64,000 bases of DNA from Osmia lignaria lignaria (taxonomy: Eukaryota; Arthropoda; Insecta; Hymenoptera; Megachilidae). This document shows positions 50,531 through 62,711 of the stretch, piece by piece. A program made the position numbers and the translations under genes. Every line of letters starts with the position of its first letter. The stretch's first letter is position 1. The DNA is taken from assembly GCF_051020975.1 (NCBI RefSeq), contig NW_027478161.1:25270001-25334000 (forward strand), written 5' to 3'. The notes beneath the pieces were generated by a model that was given only the letters and a program-made list of their open reading frames with translations, did no database searches and was not told the origin of the DNA.

Positions 50531-51818
50531 TCAGATGCGTAGTTCTCGAGATATATCAAGATATTTAAAAGTTCCGAAGCTGCACCCACATAATAGAGGT
50601 ACAGAAACACCGTGGCCTCTTTCTTTGAGATAACTCTGCACTATTGCGAGCTGCAAATGCCACTTCCAGCTTAGCTGTGCAGAAGAAGAACAACAAGAAG
50701 AAGAAACATCTCGAAATATGTCCGTCAGGCCCCTTCCCTTGAGATAAATCTGCAAATATCTCGGAAACGAAGCGAGCTATGGCAAAATGTTTAGAGACCT
50801 TTCTTGTAGAGAATTAAGTTTCCTACTTTTTATGTAGTATGATATTTTTTGATCAGATGCGTAGTTCTCGAGATATATCAAGATATTTAAAAGTTCCGAA
50901 GCCGCACCAACATAATAGAGATACAGAAACACCGTGGCCCCTTTCTTTGAGATAACTCTGCACTATTGCGCGCTGCAAATGCCACTACCAGCTTAGCTGT
51001 GCAGAAGAAGAACAACAAGAAGAAGAAATATCTCGAAATATGTCCGTCAGGCCCCTTCCCTTGAGATAAATCTGCAAATATCTCGGAAACGAAGCGAGCT
51101 ATGGCAAAATGTTAAGAGACGTTTTTTGTAGAGAATTAAGTTTCCTACAATTTATGTTCTATGATATTTTTTGATCAGAAGCGTAGTTTTCGAGATATAT
51201 CGAGATATTTAAAAGTTCCGAAGCCGCACCAACATAATAGAGATACAGAAACACCGTGGCCCCTTTCTTTGAGATAACTCTGCACTAGTGCGAGCCGCAA
51301 ATGCCACTTCCAGCTTAGCTGTGCAGAAGAAGAACAACAAGAAGAAGAAATATCTCGAAATATGTCCGTCAGGCCCCTTCCCTTGAGATAAATATGCAAA
51401 TATCTCGGAAACGAAGCGAGCTATGGCAAAATGTTAAGAGACCTTTTTTGTAGAGAATTAAGTTTCCTACCTTTTATGTTCTATGATATTTTTTGATCAG
51501 ATGCGTTGTTCTCGAGATATATCAAGATATTTAAAAGTTCCGAAGCCGCACCAACATAATAGAGATACAGAAACACCGTGGCCCCTTTCTTTGAGATAAC
51601 TCTGCACTATTGCGCGCTGCAAATGCCACTTCCAGCTTAGCTGTGCAGAAGAAGAACAACAAGAAGAAGAAATATCTCGAAATATGCCCGTCAGGCCCCT
51701 TCCATTGAGATAAATCTGCAAATATCTCGGAAACGAAGCGAGCTATGGCAAAATGTTAAGAGACCTTTTTTGTAGAGAATTAAGTTTCCTACTTTTTATG
51801 TTCGATGATATTTTTTGA
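50531..51818. repeat. 4-mer R-U-M-N higher-order repeat (1288 bp) with partial second copy
   Basis: R (50531), U (50853), M (51175) and N (51497) are followed by R (51819) and U (52141), so the next copy is truncated at two units. The same order R-U-M-N-R also runs across 45382-46991. The M and N units look like products of joins between the Q, S and T units of the 10-mer and the GAAGCG-type start. Confidence 0.75.
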
Positions 51819-52462
51819 TCAGATGCGTAGTTCTCGAGATATATCAAGATATTTAAAAGTTCCGAAGCTGCACCCACATAATAGAGGTACAGAAACACCG
51901 TGGCCTCTTTCTTTGAGATAACTCTGCACTATTGCGAGCTGCAAATGCCACTTCCAGCTTAGCTGTGCAGAAGAAGAACAACAAGAAGAAGAAACATCTC
52001 GAAATATGTCCGTCAGGCCCCTTCCCTTGAGATAAATCTGCAAATATCTCGGAAACGAAGCGAGCTATGGCAAAATGTTTAGAGACCTTTCTTGTAGAGA
52101 ATTAAGTTTCCTACTTTTTATGTAGTATGATATTTTTTGATCAGATGCGTAGTTCTCGAGATATATCAAGATATTTAAAAGTTCCGAAGCCGCACCAACA
52201 TAATAGAGATACAGAAACACCGTGGCCCCTTTCTTTGAGATAACTCTGCACTATTGCGCGCTGCAAATGCCACTTCCAGCTTAGCTGTGCAGAAGAAGAA
52301 CAACAAGAAGAAGAAATATCTCGAAATATGTCCGTCAGGCCCCTTCCCTTGAGATAAATCTGCAAATATCTCGGAAACGAAGCGAGCTATGGCAAAATGT
52401 TAAGAGACCTTTTTTGTAGAGAATTAAGTTTCCTACTTTTTATGTTCTATGATATTTTTTGA

Positions 52463-54716
52463 TCAGATGCGTAGTTCTCGAGATATATCAAGATATTTAA
52501 AAGTTCCGAAGCCGCACCAACATAATAGAGATACAGAAACACCGTGGCCCCTTTCTTTGAGATAACTCTGCACTACTGCGAGCTGCAAATGCCACTTCCA
52601 GCTTAGCTGTGCAGAAGAAGAACAACAAGAAGAAGAAATATCTCGAAATATGTCCGTCAGACCCCTTCCCTTGAGATAAATCTGCAAATATCTCGGAAAC
52701 GAAGCGAGCTATGGCAAAATGTTAAGAGACCTTTTTTGTAGAGAATTAAGTTTCCTACTTTTTATGTTCTATGATATTTTTTGATCAGATGCGTAGTTCT
52801 CGAGATATATCGAGATATTTAAAAGTTCCGAAGCCGCACCAACATAATAGAGATACCGAAACACCGTGGCCCCTTTCTTTGAGATAACTCTGCACTAGTG
52901 CGAGCCGCAAATGCCACTTCCAGCTTAGCTGTGCAGAAGAAGAACAACAAGAAGAAGAAATATCTCGAAATATGTCCGTCAGGCCCCTTCCCTTGAGATA
53001 AATATGCAAATATCTCGGAAACGAAGCGAGCTATGGCAAAATGTTAACAGACCTTTTTTGTAGAGAATTAAGTTTCCTACTTTTTATGTTCGATGATATT
53101 TTTTGATCAGATGCGTAGTTCTCGAGATATATCAAGATATTTAAAAGTTCCGAAGCTGCACCCACATAATAGAGGTACAGAAACACCGTGGCCTCTTTCT
53201 TTGAGATAACTCTGCACTATTGCGAGCTGCAAATGCCACTTCCAGCTTAGCTGTGCAGAAGAAGAACAACAAGAAGAAGAAACATCTCGAAATATGTCCG
53301 TCAGGCCCCTTCCCTTGAGATAAATCTGCAAATATCTCGGAAACGAAGCGAGCTATGGCAAAATGTTTAGAGACCTTTCTTGTAGAGAATTAAGTTTCCT
53401 ACTTTTTATGTAGTATGATATTTTTTGATCAGATGCGTAGTTCTCGAGATATATCAAGATATTTAAAAGTTCCGAAGCCGCACCAACATAATAGAGATAC
53501 AGAAACACCGTGGCCCCTTTCTTTGAGATAACTCTGCACTATTGCGCGCTGCAAATGCCACTTCCAGCTTAGCTGTGCAGAAGAAGAACAACAAGAAGAA
53601 GAAATATCTCGAAATATGTCCGTCAGGCCCCTTCCCTTGAGATAAATCTGCAAATATCTCGGAAACGAAGCGAGCTATGGCAAAATGTTAAGAGACGTTT
53701 TTTGTAGAGAATTAAGTTTCCTACAATTTATGTTCTATGATATTTTTTGATCAGAAGCGTAGTTTTCGAGATATATCGAGATATTTAAAAGTTCCGAAGC
53801 CGCACCAACATAATAGAGATACAGAAACACCGTGGCCCCTTTCTTTGAAATAACTCTGCACTAGTGCGAGCCCCAAATGCCACTCCCAGCTTAGCTGTGC
53901 AGAAGAAGAACAACAAGAAGAAGAAATATCTCGAAATATGCCCGTCAGGCCCCTTCCATTGAGATAAATCTGCAAATATCTCGGAAACGAAGCGAGCTAT
54001 GGCAAAATGTTAAGAGACCTTTTTTGTAGAGAATTAAGTTTCCTACTTTTTATGTTCTATGATATTTTTTGATCAGATGCGTAGTTCTCGAGATATATCA
54101 AGATATTTAAAAGTTCCGAAGCCGCACCAACATAATAGAGATACAGAAACACCGTGGCCCCTTTCTTTGAGATAACTCTGCACTACTGCGAGCTGCAAAT
54201 GCCACTTCCAGCTTAGCTGTGCAGAAGAAGAACAACAAGAAGAAGAAATATCTCGAAATATGTCCGTCAGACCCCTTCCCTTGAGATAAATCTGCAAATA
54301 TCTCGGAAACGAAGCGAGCTATGGCAAAATGTTAAGAGACCTTTTTTGTAGAGAATTAAGTTTCCTACTTTTTATGTTCTATGATATTTTTTGATCAGAT
54401 GCGTTGTTCTCGAGATATATCAAGATATTTAAAAGTTCCGAAGCCGCACCAACATAATAGAGATACAGAAACACCGTGGCCCCTTTCTTTGAGATAACTC
54501 TGCACTATTGCGAGCTGCAAATGCCACTTCCAGCTTAGCTGTGCAGAAGAAGAACAACAAGAAGAAGAAATATCTCGAAATATGTCTGTCAGGCCCCTTC
54601 CCTTGAGATAAATCTGCAAATATCTCGGAAACGAAGCGAGCTATGGCAAAATGTTAAGAGACCTTTTTTGTAGAGAATTAAGTTTCCTACTTTTTATGGT
54701 CTATGATATTTTTTGA
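52463..54716. repeat. 7-mer higher-order repeat (first type), copy 1 (2254 bp)
   Basis: Unit order P, Q, R, U, V, P, S. Marks recurring 2254 bp later: GATACCGAAAC (52855), ATGTTAACAGACC (53041), TTTGAAATAAC (53845), GAGCCCCAAATG (53869), CCACTCCCAGC, and TTTATGGTCTATG (54694). The R unit here starts GATGCGTAGTTC and is preceded by TTCGATGAT, unlike copy 2. Confidence 0.88.
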
Positions 54717-56970
54717 TCAGATGCGTAGTTCTCGAGATATATCAAGATATTTAAAAGTTCCGAAGCCGCACCAACATAATAGAGATACAGAAACACCGTG
54801 GCCCCTTTCTTTGAGATAACTCTGCACTACTGCGAGCTGCAAATGCCACTTCCAGCTTAGCTGTGCAGAAGAAGAACAACAAGAAGAAGAAATATCTCGA
54901 AATATGTCCGTCAGACCCCTTCCCTTGAGATAAATCTGCAAATATCTCGGAAACGAAGCGAGCTATGGCAAAATGTTAAGAGACCTTTTTTGTAGAGAAT
55001 TAAGTTTCCTACTTTTTATGTTCTATGATATTTTTTGATCAGATGCGTAGTTCTCGAGATATATCGAGATATTTAAAAGTTCCGAAGCCGCACCAACATA
55101 ATAGAGATACCGAAACACCGTGGCCCCTTTCTTTGAGATAACTCTGCACTAGTGCGAGCCGCAAATGCCACTTCCAGCTTAGCTGTGCAGAAGAAGAACA
55201 ACAAGAAGAAGAAATATCTCGAAATATGTCCGTCAGGCCCCTTCCCTTGAGATAAATATGCAAATATCTCGGAAACGAAGCGAGCTATGGCAAAATGTTA
55301 ACAGACCTTTTTTGTAGAGAATTAAGTTTCCTACTTTTTATGTTCTATGATATTTTTTGATCAGATGCGTTGTTCTCGAGATATATCAAGATATTTAAAA
55401 GTTCCGAAGCTGCACCCACATAATAGAGGTACAGAAACACCGTGGCCTCTTTCTTTGAGATAACTCTGCACTATTGCGAGCTGCAAATGCCACTTCCAGC
55501 TTAGCTGTGCAGAAGAAGAACAACAAGAAGAAGAAACATCTCGAAATATGTCCGTCAGGCCCCTTCCCTTGAGATAAATCTGCAAATATCTCGGAAACGA
55601 AGCGAGCTATGGCAAAATGTTTAGAGACCTTTCTTGTAGAGAATTAAGTTTCCTACTTTTTATGTAGTATGATATTTTTTGATCAGATGCGTAGTTCTCG
55701 AGATATATCAAGATATTTAAAAGTTCCGAAGCCGCACCAACATAATAGAGATACAGAAACACCGTGGCCCCTTTCTTTGAGATAACTCTGCACTATTGCG
55801 CGCTGCAAATGCCACTTCCAGCTTAGCTGTGCAGAAGAAGAACAACAAGAAGAAGAAATATCTCGAAATATGTCCGTCAGGCCCCTTCCCTTGAGATAAA
55901 TCTGCAAATATCTCGGAAACGAAGCGAGCTATGGCAAAATGTTAAGAGACGTTTTTTGTAGAGAATTAAGTTTCCTACAATTTATGTTCTATGATATTTT
56001 TTGATCAGAAGCGTAGTTTTCGAGATATATCGAGATATTTAAAAGTTCCGAAGCCGCACCAACATAATAGAGATACAGAAACACCGTGGCCCCTTTCTTT
56101 GAAATAACTCTGCACTAGTGCGAGCCCCAAATGCCACTCCCAGCTTAGCTGTGCAGAAGAAGAACAACAAGAAGAAGAAATATCTCGAAATATGCCCGTC
56201 AGGCCCCTTCCATTGAGATAAATCTGCAAATATCTCGGAAACGAAGCGAGCTATGGCAAAATGTTAAGAGACCTTTTTTGTAGAGAATTAAGTTTCCTAC
56301 TTTTTATGTTCTATGATATTTTTTGATCAGATGCGTAGTTCTCGAGATATATCAAGATATTTAAAAGTTCCGAAGCCGCACCAACATAATAGAGATACAG
56401 AAACACCGTGGCCCCTTTCTTTGAGATAACTCTGCACTACTGCGAGCTGCAAATGCCACTTCCAGCTTAGCTGTGCAGAAGAAGAACAACAAGAAGAAGA
56501 AATATCTCGAAATATGTCCGTCAGACCCCTTCCCTTGAGATAAATCTGCAAATATCTCGGAAACGAAGCGAGCTATGGCAAAATGTTAAGAGACCTTTTT
56601 TGTAGAGAATTAAGTTTCCTACTTTTTATGTTCTATGATATTTTTTGATCAGATGCGTTGTTCTCGAGATATATCAAGATATTTAAAAGTTCCGAAGCCG
56701 CACCAACATAATAGAGATACAGAAACACCGTGGCCCCTTTCTTTGAGATAACTCTGCACTATTGCGAGCTGCAAATGCCACTTCCAGCTTAGCTGTGCAG
56801 AAGAAGAACAACAAGAAGAAGAAATATCTCGAAATATGTCTGTCAGGCCCCTTCCCTTGAGATAAATCTGCAAATATCTCGGAAACGAAGCGAGCTATGG
56901 CAAAATGTTAAGAGACCTTTTTTGTAGAGAATTAAGTTTCCTACTTTTTATGGTCTATGATATTTTTTGA
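54717..56970. repeat. 7-mer higher-order repeat (first type), copy 2 (2254 bp)
   Basis: Same seven units in the same order as copy 1. The Q-to-R junction differs: here TTCTATGAT and GCGTTGTTC (the S-type start) replace TTCGATGAT and GCGTAGTTC, a short conversion tract across a unit boundary near 55350-55371. Confidence 0.88.
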
Positions 56971-57614
56971 TCAGATGCGTAGTTCTCGAGATATATCAAG
57001 ATATTTAAAAGTTCCGAAGCCGCACCAACATAATAGAGATACAGAAACACCGTGGCCCCTTTCTTTGAGATAACTCTGCACTACTGCGAGCTGCAAATGC
57101 CACTTCCAGCTTAGCTGTGCAGAAGAAGAACAACAAGAAGAAGAAATATCTCGAAATATGTCCGTCAGACCCCTTCCCTTGAGATAAATCTGCAAATATC
57201 TCGGAAACGAAGCGAGCTATGGCAAAATGTTAAGAGACCTTTTTTGTAGAGAATTAAGTTTCCTACTTTTTATGTTCTATGATATTTTTTGATCAGATGC
57301 GTAGTTCTCGAGATATATCGAGATATTTAAAAGTTCCGAAGCCGCACCAACATAATAGAGATACCGAAACACCGTGGCCCCTTTCTTTGAGATAACTCTG
57401 CACTAGTGCGAGCCGCAAATGCCACTTCCAGCTTAGCTGTGCAGAAGAAGAACAACAAGAAGAAGAAATATCTCGAAATATGTCCGTCAGGCCCCTTCCC
57501 TTGAGATAAATATGCAAATATCTCGGAAACGAAGCGAGCTATGGCAAAATGTTAACAGACCTTTTTTGTAGAGAATTAAGTTTCCTACTTTTTATGTTCT
57601 ATGATATTTTTTGA
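56971..57614. repeat. 7-mer higher-order repeat (first type), partial copy 3
   Basis: P (56971) and Q (57293), with GATACCGAAAC (57360) and ATGTTAACAGACC, continue the register. The next unit (57615) is S-like rather than R, so the HOR ends. Confidence 0.85.
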
Positions 57615-58203
57615 TCAGATGCGTTGTTCTCGAGATATATCAAGATATTTAAAAGTTCCGAAGCCGCACCAACATAATAGAGATACAGAAACACCGTGGC
57701 CCCTTTCTTTGAGATAACTCTGCACTATTGCGAGCTGCAAATGCCACTTCCAGCTTAGCTGTGCAGAAGAAGAACAACAAGAAGAAGAAATATCTCGAAA
57801 TATGTCCGTCAGGCCCCTTCCCTTGAGATAAATCTGCAAATATCTCGGAAACCAAGCGAGCTATGGCAAAATGTTAAGAGACCTTATTTGTAGAGAATTA
57901 AGTTTCCTACTTTTTATGTTCTACGATATTTTTTGATTAGATGCGTAGTTCTGGAGATATATCAAGATATTTAAAAGTTCCGAAGCCGCACCAACATAAT
58001 AGAGATACAGAAACACCGTGGCCCCTTTCTTTGAGATAACTCTGCACTATTGCGAACTGCAAATGCCACTTCCAGCTTAGCTGTGCAGAAGAAGAACAAC
58101 AAGAAGAAGAAATATCTCGAAATATGTCCATCAGGACCCTTCCCGTGAGATAAATCTGCAAATATCTCGGAAACGAAGCGAGCTATGGCAAAATGTTAAG
58201 AGA
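57615..58203. repeat. Divergent junction units between the two 7-mer domains
   Basis: Unit 57615 is S-like and ends with GAAACCAAGCG, CCTTATTTG and CTACGATAT, the rare end otherwise seen at 46992-47635. Unit 57937 is unusual: TGATTAGATG, TTCTGGAGATA, GCGAACTGC, GTCCATCAGGACCC and CCCGTGAGATA. It carries more private changes than most units, as expected at a less homogenised boundary. Confidence 0.78.
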
Positions 58204-60457
58204 CGCTTTTTGTAGAGAATTATGTTTCCTACAATTTATGTTCTATGATATTTTTTGATCAGAAGCGTAGTTTTCGAGATATATCGAGATATTTAAAAGT
58301 TCCGAAGCCGCACCAACATAATAGAGATACAGAAACAGCGTGGCCCCTTTCTTTGGGATAACTCTGCACTATTGCGAGCTGGAAATGCCACTTCCAGTTT
58401 AGCTGTGCAGAAGAAGAAGAACAAGAAGAAGAAATATCTCGAAATATGTCCGTCAGGACCCCTCCCTTGAGATAAATCTGCAAATATCTCGGAAACGAAG
58501 CGAGCTATTGCAAAACGTTAAGAGACCTTTTTTGTAGAGAATTAGGTTTCCTACTTTTTATGTTCTGTGATATTTTTTGATCAGATGCGTAGTTCTCGAG
58601 ATATATCAAGATATTTAAAAGCTCCGAAGCTGCACCAACATAATAGAGGTACAGAAACACCGTGGCCCCTTTCTTTGAGATAACTCTGCACTAGTGCGAG
58701 CCGCAAATGCCACTTCCAGCTTAGCTGTGCAGAAGAAGAACAACAAGAAGAAGAAATATCTCGAAATATGTCCGTTAGGCCCCTTCCCTTGAGATAAATC
58801 TGCAAATATCTCGGAAACGAAGCGAGCTATGGCAAAATGTTAAGAGACCTTTTTTGTAGAGAATTTAGTTTCCTACTTTTTATGTTCTATGATATTTTTT
58901 GATCAGATGCGTAGTTCTCGAGATATACCAAGATATTTAAAAGTTCCGAAGCCGCACCAACATAATAGAGATACAGAAACACCGTGGCCCCTTTCTTTGA
59001 GATAACTCTGCACTATTGCGAGCTGCAAATGCCACTTCCAGCTTAGCTGTGCAGAGGAAGAACAACAAGAAGAAGAAATATCTCGAAATATGTCCGTCAG
59101 GCCAGTTCCTTTGAGCTGAATCTGCAAATATCTCGGAAACGAAGCGAGCTATGGCAAAATGTTAAGAGACGTTTTTTGTAGAGAATTAAGTTTCCTACAA
59201 TTTATGTTCTATGATATTTTTTGATCAGAAGCGTAGTTTTCGAGATATATCGAGATATTGAAAAGTTCCGAAGCCGCACCAACATAATAGAGATACAGAA
59301 ACACCGTGGCCCCTTTCTTTGAGATAACTCTGCACTAGTGCGAGCCGCAAATGCCACTTCCAGCTTAGCTGTGCAGAAGAAGAACAACAAGAAGAAGAAA
59401 TATCTCGAAATATGTCCGTCAGGCCCCTTCCCTTGAGATAAATCTGCACATATCTCGGAAACGAAGCGAGCTATGGCAAAATGTTAAGAGACGTGTTTTG
59501 TAGAGAATTATGTTTCCTACAATCTATGTTCTATGATATTTTTTGATGAGAAGCGTAGTTTTCGAGATATATCGAGATATTTAAAAGTTCCGAAGCCGCA
59601 CCAACATAATAGAGATACAGAAACACCGTGGCCCCTTTCTTTGAGATAACTCTGCACTAGTGCGAGCCGCAAATGCCACTTCCAGCTTAGCTGTGCAGAA
59701 GAAGAACAACAAGAAGAAGAAATATCTCGAAATATGTCCGTCAGGCCCCTTCCCTTGAGATAAATCTGCACATATCTCGGAAACGAAGCGAGCTATGGCA
59801 AAATGTTAAGAGACGTGTTTTGTAGAGAATGATGTTTCCTACAATCTATGTTCTATGATATTTTTTGATCAGAAGCGTAGTTTTCGAGATATATCGAGAT
59901 ATTTAAAAGTTCCGAAGCCGCACCAACATAATAGAGATACAGAAACACCGTGGCCCCTTTCTTTGAGATAACTCTGCACTAGTGCGAGCCGCAAATGCCA
60001 CTTCCAGCTTAGCTGTGCAGAAGAAGGACAACAAGAAGAAGAAATATCTCGAAATATGTCCGTCAGGCCCCTTCCCTTGAAATATATCTGCAAATATCTC
60101 GGAAACGAAGCGAGCTATGGCAAAATGTTAAGAAACCGTTTTTGTAGAGAATTAAGTTTCCTACTTTTTATGTTCTATGATATTTTTTGATCGGACGCGT
60201 AGTTCTCGAGATATATCAAGATATTTAAAAGTTCCGAAGCCGCACCAACATAATAGAGATACAGAAACACCGTGGCCCCTTTCTTTGAGATAACTCTGCA
60301 CTAGTGCGAGCCGCAAATGCCACTTCCAGCTTAACTGTGCAGAAGAAGAACAACAAGAAGAAGAAATATCTCGAAATATGTCCGTCAGGCCCCTTCCCTT
60401 GAGATAAATCTGCAAATATCTCGGAAACGAAGCGAGCTATGGCAAAATGTTAAGAGA
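58204..60457. repeat. 7-mer higher-order repeat (second type), copy 1 (2254 bp)
   Basis: Units start at 58259, 58581, 58903, 59225, 59547, 59869 and 60191. Marks recurring 2254 bp later: ACAGCGTGGCC (58335), TTTGGGATAAC, ATTGCAAAACG (58507), TTCTGTGAT, AAAGCTCCGAAGC (58618), GAATTTAG (58861), GATATACCAAG (58922), GAGCTGAATC (59113), GATATTGAAAAG (59253), CTGCACATATC (59445), TTGATGAGAAGCG (59541), GAATGATG (59827), GAAGGACAAC (60023), AAGAAACCG, GATCGGACGCG and CTTAACTGTGC. Boundaries are set where GAGACGC begins and may shift by some bases. Confidence 0.9.
59225..59868. repeat. Single-unit duplication inside the second 7-mer
   Basis: The adjacent units 59225 and 59547 both end in CTGCACATATC, GACGTGTTTTG and CAATCTATG, marks found in no other unit class. 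This points to a 322-bp duplication that predates the 7-mer doubling, because the same pair is present in copy 2 (61479 and 61801). Confidence 0.75.
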
Positions 60458-62711
60458 CGCTTTTTGTAGAGAATTATGTTTCCTACAATTTATGTTCTAT
60501 GATATTTTTTGATCAGAAGCGTAGTTTTCGAGATATATCGAGATATTTAAAAGTTCCGAAGCCGCACCAACATAATAGAGATACAGAAACAGCGTGGCCC
60601 CTTTCTTTGGGATAACTCTGCACTATTGCGAGCTGGAAATGCCACTTCCAGTTTAGCTGTGCAGAAGAAGAAGAACAAGAAGAAGAAATATCTCGAAATA
60701 TGTCCGTCAGGACCCCTCCCTTGAGATAAATCTGCAAATATCTCGGAAACGAAGCGAGCTATTGCAAAACGTTAAGAGACCTTTTTTGTAGAGAATTAGG
60801 TTTCCTACTTTTTATGTTCTGTGATATTTTTTGATCAGATGCGTAGTTCTCGAGATATATCAAGATATTTAAAAGCTCCGAAGCTGCACCAACATAATAG
60901 AGGTACAGAAACACCGTGGCCCCTTTCTTTGAGATAACTCTGCACTAGTGCGAGCCGCAAATGCCACTTCCAGCTTAGCTGTGCAGAAGAAGAACAACAA
61001 GAAGAAGAAATATCTCGAAATATGTCCGTTAGGCCCCTTCCCTTGAGATAAATCTGCAAATATCTCGGAAACGAAGCGAGCTATGGCAAAATGTTAAGAG
61101 ACCTTTTTTGTAGAGAATTTAGTTTCCTACTTTTTATGTTCTATGATATTTTTTGATCAGATGCGTAGTTCTCGAGATATACCAAGATATTTAAAAGTTC
61201 CGAAGCCGCACCAACATAATAGAGATACAGAAACACCGTGGCCCCTTTCTTTGAGATAACTCTGCACTATTGCGAGCTGCAAATGCCACTTCCAGCTTAG
61301 CTGTGCAGAGGAAGAACAACAAGAAGAAGAAATATCTCGAAATATGTCCGTCAGGCCAGTTCCTTTGAGCTGAATCTGCAAATATCTCGGAAACGAAGCG
61401 AGCTATGGCAAAATGTTAAGAGACGTTTTTTGTAGAGAATTAAGTTTCCTACAATTTATGTTCTATGATATTTTTTGATCAGAAGCGTAGTTTTCGAGAT
61501 ATATCGAGATATTGAAAAGTTCCGAAGCCGCACCAACATAATAGAGATACAGAAACACCGTGGCCCCTTTCTTTGAGATAACTCTGCACTAGTGCGAGCC
61601 GCAAATGCCACTTCCAGCTTAGCTGTGCAGAAGAAGAACAACAAGAAGAAGAAATATCTCGAAATATGTCCGTCAGGCCCCTTCCCTTGAGATAAATCTG
61701 CACATATCTCGGAAACGAAGCGAGCTATGGCAAAATGTTAAGAGACGTGTTTTGTAGAGAATTATGTTTCCTACAATCTATGTTCTATGATATTTTTTGA
61801 TGAGAAGCGTAGTTTTCGAGATATATCGAGATATTTAAAAGTTCCGAAGCCGCACCAACATAATAGAGATACAGAAACACCGTGGCCCCTTTCTTTGAGA
61901 TAACTCTGCACTAGTGCGAGCCGCAAATGCCACTTCCAGCTTAGCTGTGCAGAAGAAGAACAACAAGAAGAAGAAATATCTCGAAATATGTCCGTCAGGC
62001 CCCTTCCCTTGAGATAAATCTGCACATATCTCGGAAACGAAGCGAGCTATGGCAAAATGTTAAGAGACGTGTTTTGTAGAGAATGATGTTTCCTACAATC
62101 TATGTTCTATGATATTTTTTGATCAGAAGCGTAGTTTTCGAGATATATCGAGATATTTAAAAGTTCCGAAGCCGCACCAACATAATAGAGATACAGAAAC
62201 ACCGTGGCCCCTTTCTTTGAGATAACTCTGCACTAGTGCGAGCCGCAAATGCCACTTCCAGCTTAGCTGTGCAGAAGAAGGACAACAAGAAGAAGAAATA
62301 TCTCGAAATATGTCCGTCAGGCCCCTTCCCTTGAAATATATCTGCAAATATCTCGGAAACGAAGCGAGCTATGGCAAAATGTTAAGAAACCGTTTTTGTA
62401 GAGAATTAAGTTTCCTACTTTTTATGTTCTATGATATTTTTTGATCGGACGCGTAGTTCTCGAGATATATCAAGATATTTAAAAGTTCCGAAGCCGCACC
62501 AACATAATAGAGATACAGAAACACCGTGGCCCCTTTCTTTGAGATAACTCTGCACTAGTGCGAGCCGCAAATGCCACTTCCAGCTTAACTGTGCAGAAGA
62601 AGAACAACAAGAAGAAGAAATATCTCGAAATATGTCCGTCAGGCCCCTTCCCTTGAGATAAATCTGCAAATATCTCGGAAACGAAGCGAGCTATGGCAAA
62701 ATGTTAAGAGA
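60458..62711. repeat. 7-mer higher-order repeat (second type), copy 2 (2254 bp)
   Basis: All private marks of copy 1 recur in order, including TTGATGAGAAGCG (61795) and GATCGGACGCG. I found no difference by eye. It ends at ATGTTAAGAGAC near 62711: copy 1 continues into GCTTTTTG, while here CTTTTTTG follows. That fixes the duplication junction to a shared stretch of about a dozen bases. Confidence 0.9.

Larger units (their letters stand above)
46026..52462. repeat. Irregular patchwork of right-hand classes, 20 units
   Basis: Unit order: 46026 M, 46348 N, 46670 R, 46992 E-like, 47314 M-like, 47636 chimera, 47955 P, 48277 Q, 48599 S, 48921 R, 49243 M, 49565 N, 49887 S, 50209 T, 50531 R, 50853 U, 51175 M, 51497 N, 51819 R, 52141 U. 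No single period covers it, but short runs recur (R-U-M-N). Units 46992 and 47314 share an unusual end (GAAACCAAGCG, CCTTATTTG, CTACGATAT), which indicates a one-unit copy. The unit starting 47636 is 319 bp. Confidence 0.82.
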
